DNA of 64,000 nt from Bacillus sp. ISL-41 (lineage in GTDB: Bacteria > Bacillota > Bacilli > Bacillales > Cytobacillaceae): assembly GCF_018613235.1 (NCBI RefSeq), contig NZ_JAGGQP010000012.1, positions 1-64,000 of the forward strand, read 5' to 3'. A model generated the notes under the pieces. It had not been told where the DNA came from, made no database searches, and saw nothing but the letters and a program-made list of their open reading frames with translations. Each line of letters opens with the position of its first letter. Position 1 is the first letter of the stretch. Shown piece after piece: positions 39,942 through 48,080 of the stretch. The translations under genes were made by a program, and so were the position numbers.

Positions 39942-41996
39942 ATGCGTATTTTTTTGTCTTTGGTTTTATTGTTTTCTATTTTTCAGCCGTTGAATACCGA
40001 GGCTGCTGTCTGGGATGATGGTGTGTATTCGTATGAGGATGTTTCTAATGAGATTAAGAGATTGAAAGGTACTCATCCTGATCTGGTGGATTATCATTCG
40101 TTGGGGAGAACTACTTATCAAAGAGAGGTCTGGGCGGTAAAGCTCGGTAAGGGGAAGCGAACGGTTTTCCTTAATGGTTCTCACCATGCCAGGGAGTGGA
40201 TCACGACTCAATTAATTATGAAGATGATTGAGGAGTATGCTAACGCGTATCAAAAGAACTTGCTTGTCGGTAAATACAATGCTCGTGATATTTTAGATGA
40301 ATACACGATCTGGTTTGTTCCTATGGTTAACCCGGATGGCGTTACGCTGCAGCAACGGGGGCTTGCTGCTTTTCCAAAAGAGGTCCATTCTAAGTTAATT
40401 GCTATGAATGAAGGAAGCAGAGATTTCACCCGTTGGAAAGCGAACGCTAATGGTGTTGATCTGAACAGACAGTACCCTGCCAACTGGGAAAATCCAAGTG
40501 AAACCAGTAAACCTTCCTGGGCTGGTTATAAGGGGCAAAAGCCTTTTCAAGAAAAAGAAGTACAATACATAAGAGATTTCACCAATAAAATCAAACCTGA
40601 TATTGCCACTGCCTATCATACATCGGGAGAAATGATTTATTGGTATTTTTACAATAAGGAAAAATTGAGAGATTATAAGCTTGTAAAAGAGCTGAGCAAT
40701 ATCACCGGATACCGGATCATCGGCACGGATGTAAAGCCGAGCGGCAGAGGTTATACAGATTGGTTTATTAAAGAGTTCAATAAACCAGGCTTCACACCAG
40801 AATTAAGTCCATATGTCGGGAATCGGCATGTGCCTCAAAGCAACTTCCCGAAAATCTGGGATAGAAATAAAACAGTCGGCTTATGGATGGCAGCCAAAGC
40901 AGGAGAAATTTTTCCTGAGAAATCAATTTATCTAAGCGCTAAAATGAAACTCGACAAATCTTACACTCTCTATAAAAGTCCATCTTTCGACTCCATCACG
41001 TCGAATAAAATAGCTTCAGAGATTGTGAGTGCAAAGAGGAAACAAGGAAATTGGTATCTAATCGGGACTTCATTCGGAGATCGCTGGATTTATGTTTCGA
41101 ATAATGAAGGTATGTTATATGGACAGAACTTCTGGGATGTGCCTGTTTCTTATTGGGCACGCGAGTCGATCGACTATACATATGAAAATAATTACATGGT
41201 AGGAAATGGTCCTTATTTTTTCCCTAATAACTCGGTTACAAGGGCGGAAGCTGCCGCGGTCATCTCAAGGGTTTACTCTCTGGCAGCGCCTCCGGAATCC
41301 GTTAAAAGCTTTACGGATGTCCAGCAATCGTATTGGGCATACAGTTACATTGAAGCTGTAAATGCCAAGGGTATTATGAATGGGACAAGCAAAGGCGTAT
41401 TCAGCCCACTTGATCCTGTGACGAGAGAGCAAATGGCAGCAATGATAGCAAGATTATTTGGCGAGGAAATACCGGATGTTACCGAAGCTCCATTCCTTGA
41501 TGTCAGTCTCACTGCATGGTCAGCCGATTCCATCGCTTTTGTAAAAGAACGCGGCATTTTCATGGGAGATGGCCAAGGTCTTTTCCATCCACAGAACAAG
41601 TTATCACGTGCTGAGTTTGCTGCTTTAATAACGCGACTTAAAACAAAATATAATCTACAGCCAAACGATAACGCAGAGGAAACTCCTGTAGAAGAAGAAC
41701 CAGGAGAAACTGAAACACCTACAGAGGATGCAGAGGAAGTTATCGACCAACAAGAGCAAGTACCGGTGGAGGAAACACCTTCTGAGAATGTTGAGGTAGA
41801 TCCAGGACAACAGGAACAAACTCCAGTGAACGAGACCGTGGTAGAAGAAACACCATCTGAGGATATAGAAGAAGTCCCTGCACAAACAGAACAAACTCCA
41901 GTGGACCAAACTGTGGGTGAAGAAACACTTTCTGAGGACAAAGAAGAAGTCCCTGCACAAGAAGAAACACCAGTAGATGGACAAGAAAAACCTTAA
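39942..41996 (+). CDS. SLH-anchored M14 zinc carboxypeptidase with acidic repeat tail
   Basis: The 684-residue protein has a short signal peptide (to about NTEA), an M14 peptidase domain (25-320) with zinc ligands His82 and Glu85 (HAREW), His226 (AYHTSGE) and catalytic Glu287 (FTPELSPY), an SH3-like linker, three SLH motifs (about 395-565) and a tail of about 110 residues rich in Glu, Thr, Pro and Gln with imperfect 25-residue repeats (VEETPSE, QEQTPV). It probably trims peptides at the wall; D,L-endopeptidase activity on muropeptides is possible. The start follows AAAAGGGG. A REP-like unit starts at the stop codon. Confidence 0.9.
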   Translation: MRIFLSLVLLFSIFQPLNTEAAVWDDGVYSYEDVSNEIKRLKGTHPDLVDYHSLGRTTYQREVWAVKLGKGKRTVFLNGSHHAREWITTQLIMKMIEEYANAYQKNLLVGKYNARDILDEYTIWFVPMVNPDGVTLQQRGLAAFPKEVHSKLIAMNEGSRDFTRWKANANGVDLNRQYPANWENPSETSKPSWAGYKGQKPFQEKEVQYIRDFTNKIKPDIATAYHTSGEMIYWYFYNKEKLRDYKLVKELSNITGYRIIGTDVKPSGRGYTDWFIKEFNKPGFTPELSPYVGNRHVPQSNFPKIWDRNKTVGLWMAAKAGEIFPEKSIYLSAKMKLDKSYTLYKSPSFDSITSNKIASEIVSAKRKQGNWYLIGTSFGDRWIYVSNNEGMLYGQNFWDVPVSYWARESIDYTYENNYMVGNGPYFFPNNSVTRAEAAAVISRVYSLAAPPESVKSFTDVQQSYWAYSYIEAVNAKGIMNGTSKGVFSPLDPVTREQMAAMIARLFGEEIPDVTEAPFLDVSLTAWSADSIAFVKERGIFMGDGQGLFHPQNKLSRAEFAALITRLKTKYNLQPNDNAEETPVEEEPGETETPTEDAEEVIDQQEQVPVEETPSENVEVDPGQQEQTPVNETVVEETPSEDIEEVPAQTEQTPVDQTVGEETLSEDKEEVPAQEETPVDGQEKP

Positions 41997-42021
41997 CACA
42001 GGGACGGTTCTTCTGCTCACT
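41995..42021. repeat. Single forward REP-like unit at a stop codon
   Basis: The unit (CACAGGGACGGTTCTTCTGCTCAC) begins within one base of the stop codon of the carboxypeptidase gene. A normal terminator follows at 42061-42098. Confidence 0.88.
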
Positions 42022-42060
42022 TTTTATAATATCTTGCTAAAAATCCGAGCCATAACAGAT

Positions 42061-42098
42061 AAGGAGGAGAACACCGAAACGTGTTTCTCCTCCTCTTT
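42061..42098 (+). terminator. Terminator between the M14 carboxypeptidase and cheX
   Basis: GGAGGAGAA-CAC pairs with GTG-TTCTCCTCC and is followed by TCTTTATT. A-rich sequence on the other side may let it serve both convergent genes. Confidence 0.8.
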
Positions 42099-42121
42099 AT
42101 TAAAGCCCATTCTCTGAACTT

Positions 42122-42580
42122 CTAATATTCATGCAAATAATAAAATTCAACCTGATGATTATTCTGCAGAAGAGTTTTTATCAATACACCCGAACGGTAT
42201 CCTGATATCCTGGCGTTCCCTTGTATTATGGTTGGAGCTGTGATATCGGTTGAAACGTTTATTTTCGACAGCATAATTGAAAAGTTTCCGCCGATCATGT
42301 TTCCTAGCTCTCCTGTAAATGACTCAAGCATAGCTCCCTCCAACCTCATGCCATACATCATTTCACTAATCCCTTGAAAAGTGTCCTCCACACCACTAAG
42401 AACTAACTTCCCTTTTATGTCTCCAGTAAGGCCTATTATTACTCCCATATGAATTTCAACAGCTAACTCGTTTTTTTCTCTTATCTCAGTATTAGTAACA
42501 CTCGGTAAAACAGCTCTCACAGCCTCCTCCAGCCTCTGAGCATGTTCAAGCAAATGCAAAGTCCTTACATCAATAGTCAC
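42122..42580 (-). CDS. cheX: CheX-type chemotaxis phosphatase
   Basis: The 152-residue protein has the CheC/CheX/FliY signature ESFTGELGNMIGGN, in which the Glu and Asn are the catalytic pair for removing phosphate from CheY. The single active-site copy and length fit CheX. The likely start is a GTG after AAAGGGG. It stands alone among surface-protein genes rather than in a chemotaxis operon, so its partner response regulator is elsewhere. The chemoreceptor at 16809-18317 may feed the same pathway. Confidence 0.85.
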   Translation of the reverse strand: MTIDVRTLHLLEHAQRLEEAVRAVLPSVTNTEIREKNELAVEIHMGVIIGLTGDIKGKLVLSGVEDTFQGISEMMYGMRLEGAMLESFTGELGNMIGGNFSIMLSKINVSTDITAPTIIQGNARISGYRSGVLIKTLLQNNHQVEFYYLHEY

Positions 42581-42668
42581 ACCACAGTACCCCTTTGTTG
42601 TAAAAATATAATCATGACTTTAGTACTGTTTATATCGTGCGAATCAAAGAAAACTTTAGTTAAAAAGT

Positions 42669-42798
42669 TGCAGAGGGACGGTTCTTGTGATTGTTTTCTA
42701 CCAGAGAAATAAAACATAGAAAAAGAGGTTGAAACCAAAATTCCTTTATGGCTGCAACCTCTTAATTTTGAAGCAGTAGAACCGTCCCTCTGCTCACT
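42669..42798. repeat. REP-like pair enclosing a GAGGTTG terminator hairpin
   Basis: The outer inverted units enclose AAAAAGAGGTTG / CAACCTCTTAATTTT. It lies between the divergent cheX start side and the stop of the SLH gene, ending about two bases from that stop codon. Confidence 0.92.
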
Positions 42799-42799
42799 T

Positions 42800-44143
42800 T
42801 TATTCCAAAATCAACACTTCTTTAACGTGGCCTGTTGGTTTTAGGTTTGTGTCATAGATTACGAGCATGATGTGGAATTCCCCTGTGTTGCCTTGTTCTC
42901 GAAAGTTGGTAAATGCTACTGGGGATGCTCCATGGCTTTCAGTGATTTTAAAAATTCTATCTCCTTTTGCTAAAATGGCATCATTGTAGGTAAAGTCTGA
43001 AAAACTGCCGTGAACAGAGTAGTATGCGCCTAAAGCTTGGAATTTTTCCGGTACTTGAGCATGGATAAAGTTATAACCACTATCACTTTTGGAAACCTTA
43101 ATAAAACCTTCATCATCAATTTGTGAGGATGGTGTCTGTGCTATCATTTTTGGATGAAGCGTGACTATGTTTTCCTGATAAGCAACTGGCTTTTTATTTT
43201 TGTCATAAAAAATAACCGTTACGTATCTTTTTAAATCTGTCAATTCATCGCCTTCAACATTATAACCAATTGATGCGTTGTTCCCTATTTTCTCTATACG
43301 GCCAGGATTCTTTATAAACTTCTCTATGGCAATAGGTTCATAGGAATAATCCCACGAAAAGTACTCCATACCCGGCTCAACAGAATCCCGAAGAAGAGCA
43401 AACTGGAAATCAGATTTAGCTCTCACGACTATATGCGCTACATTTGTCCCCCAGTTAAATTGCCTTTCCGTATCGATCTCTACTAAATCGACTTTACGAA
43501 GATTTAAGGCCGCGCCTGCTTTAAATCTGTCATCCAGAGTTCGTGCCAGCATTACTGAGAAGTCTACTCTCGTAATTACCTTGTTTGGTCTAAAGGTTTT
43601 ATCACCGAAGCCAGTGGTAATATTATTTGCCGCTAACAATTGTATGTCATCATAAGCGAAATGGCTTTTTTCTACGTCCTTGAACTCCCCGTCATATGTA
43701 CCAGTCAACTCATATGCTTTGCTTAAAATTGATGCCATCTCACCGCGAGTCAGCGGCTTTGAGGGCTGCAAGTGTTTATCCTTAACTACCTCAGCTAAAA
43801 TTCCTTCCCCCATCAGCACTTTTACTGCCAGAAAATAAGGACTTTTCTCAGGCACATCCTTTAACCCCGGATTCGGATACTTTGAAGAATCAGCCTTAAA
43901 AGCACGGGAAATCATGATAACAGCTTGTCCGCGGGTAATGTTTTCACCTGGGCGGAAGGTACCATCATTAAAACCGCCGATCACACCTTGTTCGACCAAA
44001 AATGTTATCTCATCTAGGGCCCAATACGAATCAGAAACATCCTTAAATTTAGACTTTGCAAAACCAACACCAGACAAAAGCACGCTACCCAATAAAACAA
44101 ATAAAACCATTAAACTAACACTCTTTCTAATGAGCTTTGGCAT
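42800..44143 (-). CDS. SLH protein with C-terminal domain of unknown function
   Basis: The protein is about 447 residues from the ATG at 44143 (MPKLIRKS), after GGGAGGGA. A signal peptide ends near GVGFAKS. Three SLH motifs occupy about 30-200 (FKDVSDSYWALDEI; ITRGQAVIMISRA; LTRGEMASILSKA; ITRVDFSVMLARTLDDRF). The remaining 245 residues look like beta sandwiches without a recognised family. The stop is about two bases from a terminator-carrying REP-like element. Confidence 0.85.
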   Translation of the reverse strand: MPKLIRKSVSLMVLFVLLGSVLLSGVGFAKSKFKDVSDSYWALDEITFLVEQGVIGGFNDGTFRPGENITRGQAVIMISRAFKADSSKYPNPGLKDVPEKSPYFLAVKVLMGEGILAEVVKDKHLQPSKPLTRGEMASILSKAYELTGTYDGEFKDVEKSHFAYDDIQLLAANNITTGFGDKTFRPNKVITRVDFSVMLARTLDDRFKAGAALNLRKVDLVEIDTERQFNWGTNVAHIVVRAKSDFQFALLRDSVEPGMEYFSWDYSYEPIAIEKFIKNPGRIEKIGNNASIGYNVEGDELTDLKRYVTVIFYDKNKKPVAYQENIVTLHPKMIAQTPSSQIDDEGFIKVSKSDSGYNFIHAQVPEKFQALGAYYSVHGSFSDFTYNDAILAKGDRIFKITESHGASPVAFTNFREQGNTGEFHIMLVIYDTNLKPTGHVKEVLILE

Positions 44144-44230
44144 ACTAATCCCTCCCAAATATACATGGTACAATTTTACTATACCAAGATTGAGAAAAAC
44201 AGCTGTATCTTATAAAATTTCCCAATTTAT

Positions 44231-44373
44231 CAAGCAGAGGGACGGTTCTTGTGATTGTTTTCCACCGCAGAAATACAACATAGAAAAAGAGGTTGCAGCC
44301 ATATCTCCTCCATGGTTGCAACCTCTTTATTATCCGTATTATTTGGAGCAGTAGAACCGTCCCTCTGCTCACA
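44231..44373. repeat. REP-like pair enclosing a GAGGTTG terminator hairpin
   Basis: The outer units enclose AAAAAGAGGTTGCAGCC / GGTTGCAACCTCTTTATT. It closely resembles the element at 42669-42798, including the flanking GATTGTTTTCYACC. It ends three bases from the stop codon of the lipoprotein gene. Confidence 0.92.
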
Positions 44374-44375
44374 TC

Positions 44376-45626
44376 TTATCTTGGCAGGTTGAATGTGGCG
44401 GTTTTTCCTTTGAAGGCTTCGTTGCCGTCTTTCCCAATGAATGGGCCGAATTCTAGTGTGAATTTCTTGTACAGGTCGAATTCGTCTTTTCTGAATAGGA
44501 AGACGTGCAGTTTTTCTCCTTGCTGGCCTGCTGCTATTTCAAGTGGCTGGCTTGGCTCGGCAATGCCCTGGCTGAAGTAACGTGCACGGTTATCGTCAAT
44601 ATTCAAGATTGTGCCAAGGTTGGTAATGCTGACTGCCTCGCTTGATTGGTTATCAATGTTCACTTTCACTGTCAGTGCAGTAATGCCGTTTTGACCGAAG
44701 TCAGTGAACATCTCTTTGTTCGTTTCTGTTGGGATGATTTCCGTGTACTGCACACCGTCAAGCGTCACCTTTACATCGCCAATTTGCTGTGTTTCATTGA
44801 TTCCGCTTTTCTCGAAAATCATTTTCTTGTCAGCCCAGTTATCAGAAGTCAGGCGATCCTGGTAGAATTCCTGCTGGGAGGCAACCTGCTGGGATTGCTC
44901 GTCGCTGTAGACGAAATCAAAGGACTGGGAGTTTTGCAGATAGCTATTTTCAAAGCTATCATTATCAGCGATACCGCCCTCAATGATGTATTTCGGCTTA
45001 ACGGTCTTCATTCTCTCAAACTCTTCATTCGTCAAAGCAAAAGTCACCATTCCAGATACCTTTTCCTTTGGCTCGTATAAGGTAAAATCATCTTGATTCT
45101 TCTTGATCATATTAATCTTCTGTTCTTCTGGAATCAAGCTACTCCCGTCTGACTGGATGAAATCAAAATCATTCGTCAACTGCAGACGGTGGTAGTTTGA
45201 ATACCACATTTTTTTGTCCGTTGCGTTATCAATTGTGACTTTAGCGGTAATGACATATCCTTCAGTTTGATCGTCAAACCACACTTTCATGCTATCATTT
45301 ATGTCAGTCACCTTGGCAATTTCATATCCATCGACCGAGACTTTAAAACCATTCATATCATGAGTATATTTAGCATCATTGTTTGTGAAGATAACCTCTA
45401 CATTTCCCTCTGTTTCCTCAGCGATCGCCGGGTTTAGTTCGCCACTGGCACTAGCTGACGACTCAGCCTCTGAATCTTCTTTTTCCTCTTTATCCTCTTT
45501 TGCTTCTTCCTTGTCTTCCGTTTTCGGTTTCGTTTCAGCCTCTGCCTTTGAAGCTTTTTCTTCATTACTACAAGCACTCAGGATAAGCATAAGTGAAACG
45601 ATAATCCATAAGAACTTCTTCTGCAT
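44376..45626 (-). CDS. Lipoprotein of unknown function (DUF5068-like)
   Basis: The protein is about 416 residues from the ATG at 45626, with AAAAGG upstream; a GTG at 45635 is too close to that site. The lipobox is LMLILSACSNEE. A very acidic linker with many Lys-Glu and Glu-Asp pairs follows (about 25-65), then two similar beta-rich halves (VEVIFTNNDAKYTHDMNGFKVSVDGYEI as loose blocks, and IGDVKVTLDGVQYTEI). This resembles Bacillus lipoproteins annotated as DUF5068, a call from memory. Function is unknown. Confidence 0.72.
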   Translation of the reverse strand: MQKKFLWIIVSLMLILSACSNEEKASKAEAETKPKTEDKEEAKEDKEEKEDSEAESSASASGELNPAIAEETEGNVEVIFTNNDAKYTHDMNGFKVSVDGYEIAKVTDINDSMKVWFDDQTEGYVITAKVTIDNATDKKMWYSNYHRLQLTNDFDFIQSDGSSLIPEEQKINMIKKNQDDFTLYEPKEKVSGMVTFALTNEEFERMKTVKPKYIIEGGIADNDSFENSYLQNSQSFDFVYSDEQSQQVASQQEFYQDRLTSDNWADKKMIFEKSGINETQQIGDVKVTLDGVQYTEIIPTETNKEMFTDFGQNGITALTVKVNIDNQSSEAVSITNLGTILNIDDNRARYFSQGIAEPSQPLEIAAGQQGEKLHVFLFRKDEFDLYKKFTLEFGPFIGKDGNEAFKGKTATFNLPR

Positions 45627-45778
45627 TCTTTTCACAACCTTTTCTATTGTTAAGGCTTTTATACAGCCAATGACTTTTCCATTATATAGAAAAGGATGAG
45701 CAACTACCTAATGATTTACATTAATTTTCCAAAAATGAGATAAAGGACCTATTTTCCTGATTCTGATTCCCAAAATGT

Positions 45779-45969
45779 TGCAGAGGGACGGTTCTAGTGA
45801 TTGTTTTTTGCCGATTTGCACAAAAAAGTCTGGAGCTCCTTTTAACACATGCAAAAGAGGTTGAAACTTAGCCGTTTCAACATCTTTACATATTTTCAAG
45901 CAGGAGAACCGTCCCTCTGCTCACCTCTGCTTACTATTTTCAAGCAGGAGAACCGTCCCTCTACTCAAC
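45779..45969. repeat. REP-like element with nested hairpin and an extra reverse unit
   Basis: The forward unit (45779-45804), hairpin AAAAGAGGTTGAAAC / GTTTCAACATCTTT, then reverse units at 45898-45924 and 45940-45968. It lies upstream of two divergent genes, so here it is not at a 3' end. Confidence 0.9.
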
Positions 45970-46083
45970 TTTGTGTTATGACTATAGGACTGCCTTTTTT
46001 GAAAAATAATTACAATTTACACATATTTTAGGTAAAATTATCTATATTGTTATTAATATGGAATTATACCACTGGAGGTTATT

Positions 46084-46644
46084 ATGGCAGTTAGAAAGGT
46101 TCAAAGCTTTGAAGATCAAGTTAAGTTTGATAATATATGGATTCCTTCCTGGTTGGAACAAGGGTATGAAATAGAATCCTATATTATAAAGGACTTAGAG
46201 AGATTTATTTTTTATAACAGCAAGGGGGATTATGGGAGTTTAGAATTAATACCGTATTCAACCCGAACAGATTGGCCCATCAATTCGAACTTTCCTTTTC
46301 ACGAATTTATTGAATTAGATAACAGTAAAGTGTATGAGATAGAGAAGTTATCCATAAAGATTGATTCGAGAGGGTCAATGAAATCGTTATTAGAAATTGT
46401 TTATTTCATAACTACTTATTCATTTAAAAATAATTTGGATTATTGTATCTCGTTATTAAACCCAGACGTATATGATGCGCTAGTATGGAGATTCAAAGTT
46501 CCTGTAAAACGGTTATTAAAACACGGTTACGAAGACCTGCCATATTATCCTTCTGTTATTGATGTTAATGCAGCAAAGAAATCAATTTTGGGTCAAAAAG
46601 TTTTAAAGCAGCTAAACTCAAGCAATCTAGTTAAACAGGTATAG
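46084..46644 (+). CDS. Possible GNAT-fold acyltransferase related to FeeM/autoinducer synthases
   Basis: The 186-residue protein starts after TGGAGG. Its layout is like the N-acyl amino acid synthase (FeeM) and acyl-homoserine lactone synthase group: an N-terminal part with RFIFYNSKGDYGSLELIPYS, a central VYEIEKLSI strand with the acidic residue, a helix (SLLEIVYFITTYSF), DYCISLLNPDV, and a C-terminal YPSVIDVNAA. I base this on pattern of motifs, not on a search, so it is a suggestion only. It is followed 18 bases later by a small membrane protein gene, probably in one operon. Confidence 0.45.
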   Translation: MAVRKVQSFEDQVKFDNIWIPSWLEQGYEIESYIIKDLERFIFYNSKGDYGSLELIPYSTRTDWPINSNFPFHEFIELDNSKVYEIEKLSIKIDSRGSMKSLLEIVYFITTYSFKNNLDYCISLLNPDVYDALVWRFKVPVKRLLKHGYEDLPYYPSVIDVNAAKKSILGQKVLKQLNSSNLVKQV

Positions 46645-46662
46645 TGGGAGTAAATTGCTGCC

Positions 46663-47004
46663 ATGGAATTCCTGATTACATATAAATGGTTAATCCTAAT
46701 ATCATTTGAAGCTTTCGCCTGGCTTGCAACTTTTTACATGTTCTATGCAAGATATTGGCTACAATCACATACTCAATTTTTATTATCCCTAACCTTAGCT
46801 GGACTCACCGGTTATGTACCGCATATAACCCTTGGAATACTGGATTATATAAACTCCGGTAAGATAAGCTTCTTCATCATTTCTATCATCACCATACTCA
46901 TAATAGGAGCAACATTAGGCAAAAAATACATAAAACAAATCGATCAATCAATCCAACAATGGGCAATACAAAAAAAGAAAAAAGTTGCAGAGGGACGGTT
47001 CTAG
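46663..47004 (+). CDS. Small membrane protein whose C terminus lies in a REP-like unit
   Basis: The 113-residue protein has three likely membrane spans (WLILISFEAFAWLATFYMFYA; LLSLTLAGLTGYVPHITLG; ISFFIISIITILIIGATLG) and a basic C-terminal tail. The last six codons (VAEGRF) and the stop codon are encoded by the forward unit of the REP-like element at 46986. The repeat thus seems to have replaced the original gene end. It lies 18 bases after the putative acyltransferase gene. The family is unknown. Confidence 0.65.
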   Translation: MEFLITYKWLILISFEAFAWLATFYMFYARYWLQSHTQFLLSLTLAGLTGYVPHITLGILDYINSGKISFFIISIITILIIGATLGKKYIKQIDQSIQQWAIQKKKKVAEGRF

Positions 47005-47123
47005 TGATTGTTTCTGGATCCATGTTTCAAACAGAAAAGAGGTTGAACCAGGATAATCACTGGCTCAACCTCTTTTATTTTTATATAATAAACTTTTTCA
47101 AGCAGAAGAACCGTCCCTCTGCC
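46986..47123. repeat. REP-like pair enclosing a GAGGTTG terminator hairpin
   Basis: The outer units enclose AAAAGAGGTTGAACCAGG / CTGGCTCAACCTCTTTT. The forward unit overlaps the 3' end of the membrane protein gene by about 18 bases. The right end runs into a DUF2628 gene remnant. Confidence 0.92.
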
Positions 47124-47125
47124 AA

Positions 47126-47284
47126 TTATTTACGCCAAAAACCATACCTTTGAAACCACTTAAAACTACAATACCGAAGATAATGAGCCACGTTGTATCA
47201 CTTCGGCCCGCTGCCTCTCAAATGGCCTTGGTATCAGACATAAATTTACTAACTACTCTTTTTAAACCAATTAACCCATTGACC
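47126..47284 (-). pseudogene. Remnant of the 3' end of a DUF2628-type gene
   Basis: This stretch matches the 3' end of the intact gene at 54770-55249 over about 140 bases, for example ATGAAACCAC.TAAAACT, CAATACC and GCCACGTTGTA, with frameshifts. In both places a GAGGTTG-type REP-like element lies directly beside it. It cannot code for the protein. Confidence 0.75.
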
Positions 47285-47899
47285 TTAGAACCACTTCCAT
47301 TGCCGCCAGATTACATCCCCAATGTATTCTTGTTCGACTGTATGTTTTAGCGTCCAGCGAAAATTATCAGCATTTTCAAAATCGCCAGTGACGCATCCAG
47401 AAGTAAACTGGTGACAATTATCCATAATTAAATTGTAATCACGGCTGTTCCCAAGCATCTGATTCGCCCGATCGCCAGCATAATTAAAACCAATCGCATG
47501 ACCCGTATCAGCATCACATGGAAACCAGATTTCTGGATTAAAGGTTGTAATATGGTTCGTAAAACCTTTTAGACCAACCCTTCGTATTTTGCCCTTTCCC
47601 TCAAGGTGAATAATTTGATTCCCTCCCACATATATTCCGGAGTGATCCATTGTGCCAAATCCTAGTTCACAATATACCACCGCGCCATATGCAGGCGAGC
47701 TAGCAAACTTATGTCCATCTTTACTTTTCGAAAGATGTTTCTCAATGACTTGAGGAGGAATACCCGTTGTATATTTAAAAGAATCTGCACTTATATTCTT
47801 CGTTGCTTTCGACACATTTTCTGACACTTCTTCAAATAGACCCTTTATTCCTCCGCTATTTCCTAACCCTCCATTAGCAAGCCTATTCCAAAAACCCAT
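47285..47899 (-). CDS. LRAT-like (permuted NlpC/P60 fold) protein
   Basis: The 204-residue protein has no signal peptide. The core shows FGTMDHSGIYVGGNQIIHLEG, with the His of the LRAT or H-box type, and later MDNCHQFTSGCV, which fits the NC motif with the catalytic Cys. This permuted papain-like fold is used by lecithin:retinol acyltransferase relatives, including bacterial acyltransferases or thiol hydrolases of lipids. The substrate is unknown. The start follows AAGGGGG. Confidence 0.75.
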   Translation of the reverse strand: MGFWNRLANGGLGNSGGIKGLFEEVSENVSKATKNISADSFKYTTGIPPQVIEKHLSKSKDGHKFASSPAYGAVVYCELGFGTMDHSGIYVGGNQIIHLEGKGKIRRVGLKGFTNHITTFNPEIWFPCDADTGHAIGFNYAGDRANQMLGNSRDYNLIMDNCHQFTSGCVTGDFENADNFRWTLKHTVEQEYIGDVIWRQWKWF

Positions 47900-47995
47900 G
47901 CATAAGCCCCCTTCATTCTCTTTTAATCTAGTTCTTTAGTAGTACTCATTTATAGATTCTACAAACTCTAAGAATTCCCTTCATACTAGGCAACG

Positions 47996-48079
47996 GTAAG
48001 CATGGGGGACGGTTCTACTGCTCACTTTTTTGGTGTCCGGCCGGTGAAGAGTTAGCACAAGAACCGTCCCTCTGCCCAC
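47996..48079. repeat. REP-like inverted pair, simple type
   Basis: The forward and reverse units surround TTTTTTGGTGTCCGGCCGG. The element ends two bases from the stop codon of the SLH-CAP gene. Confidence 0.92.
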
Positions 48080-48080
48080 T

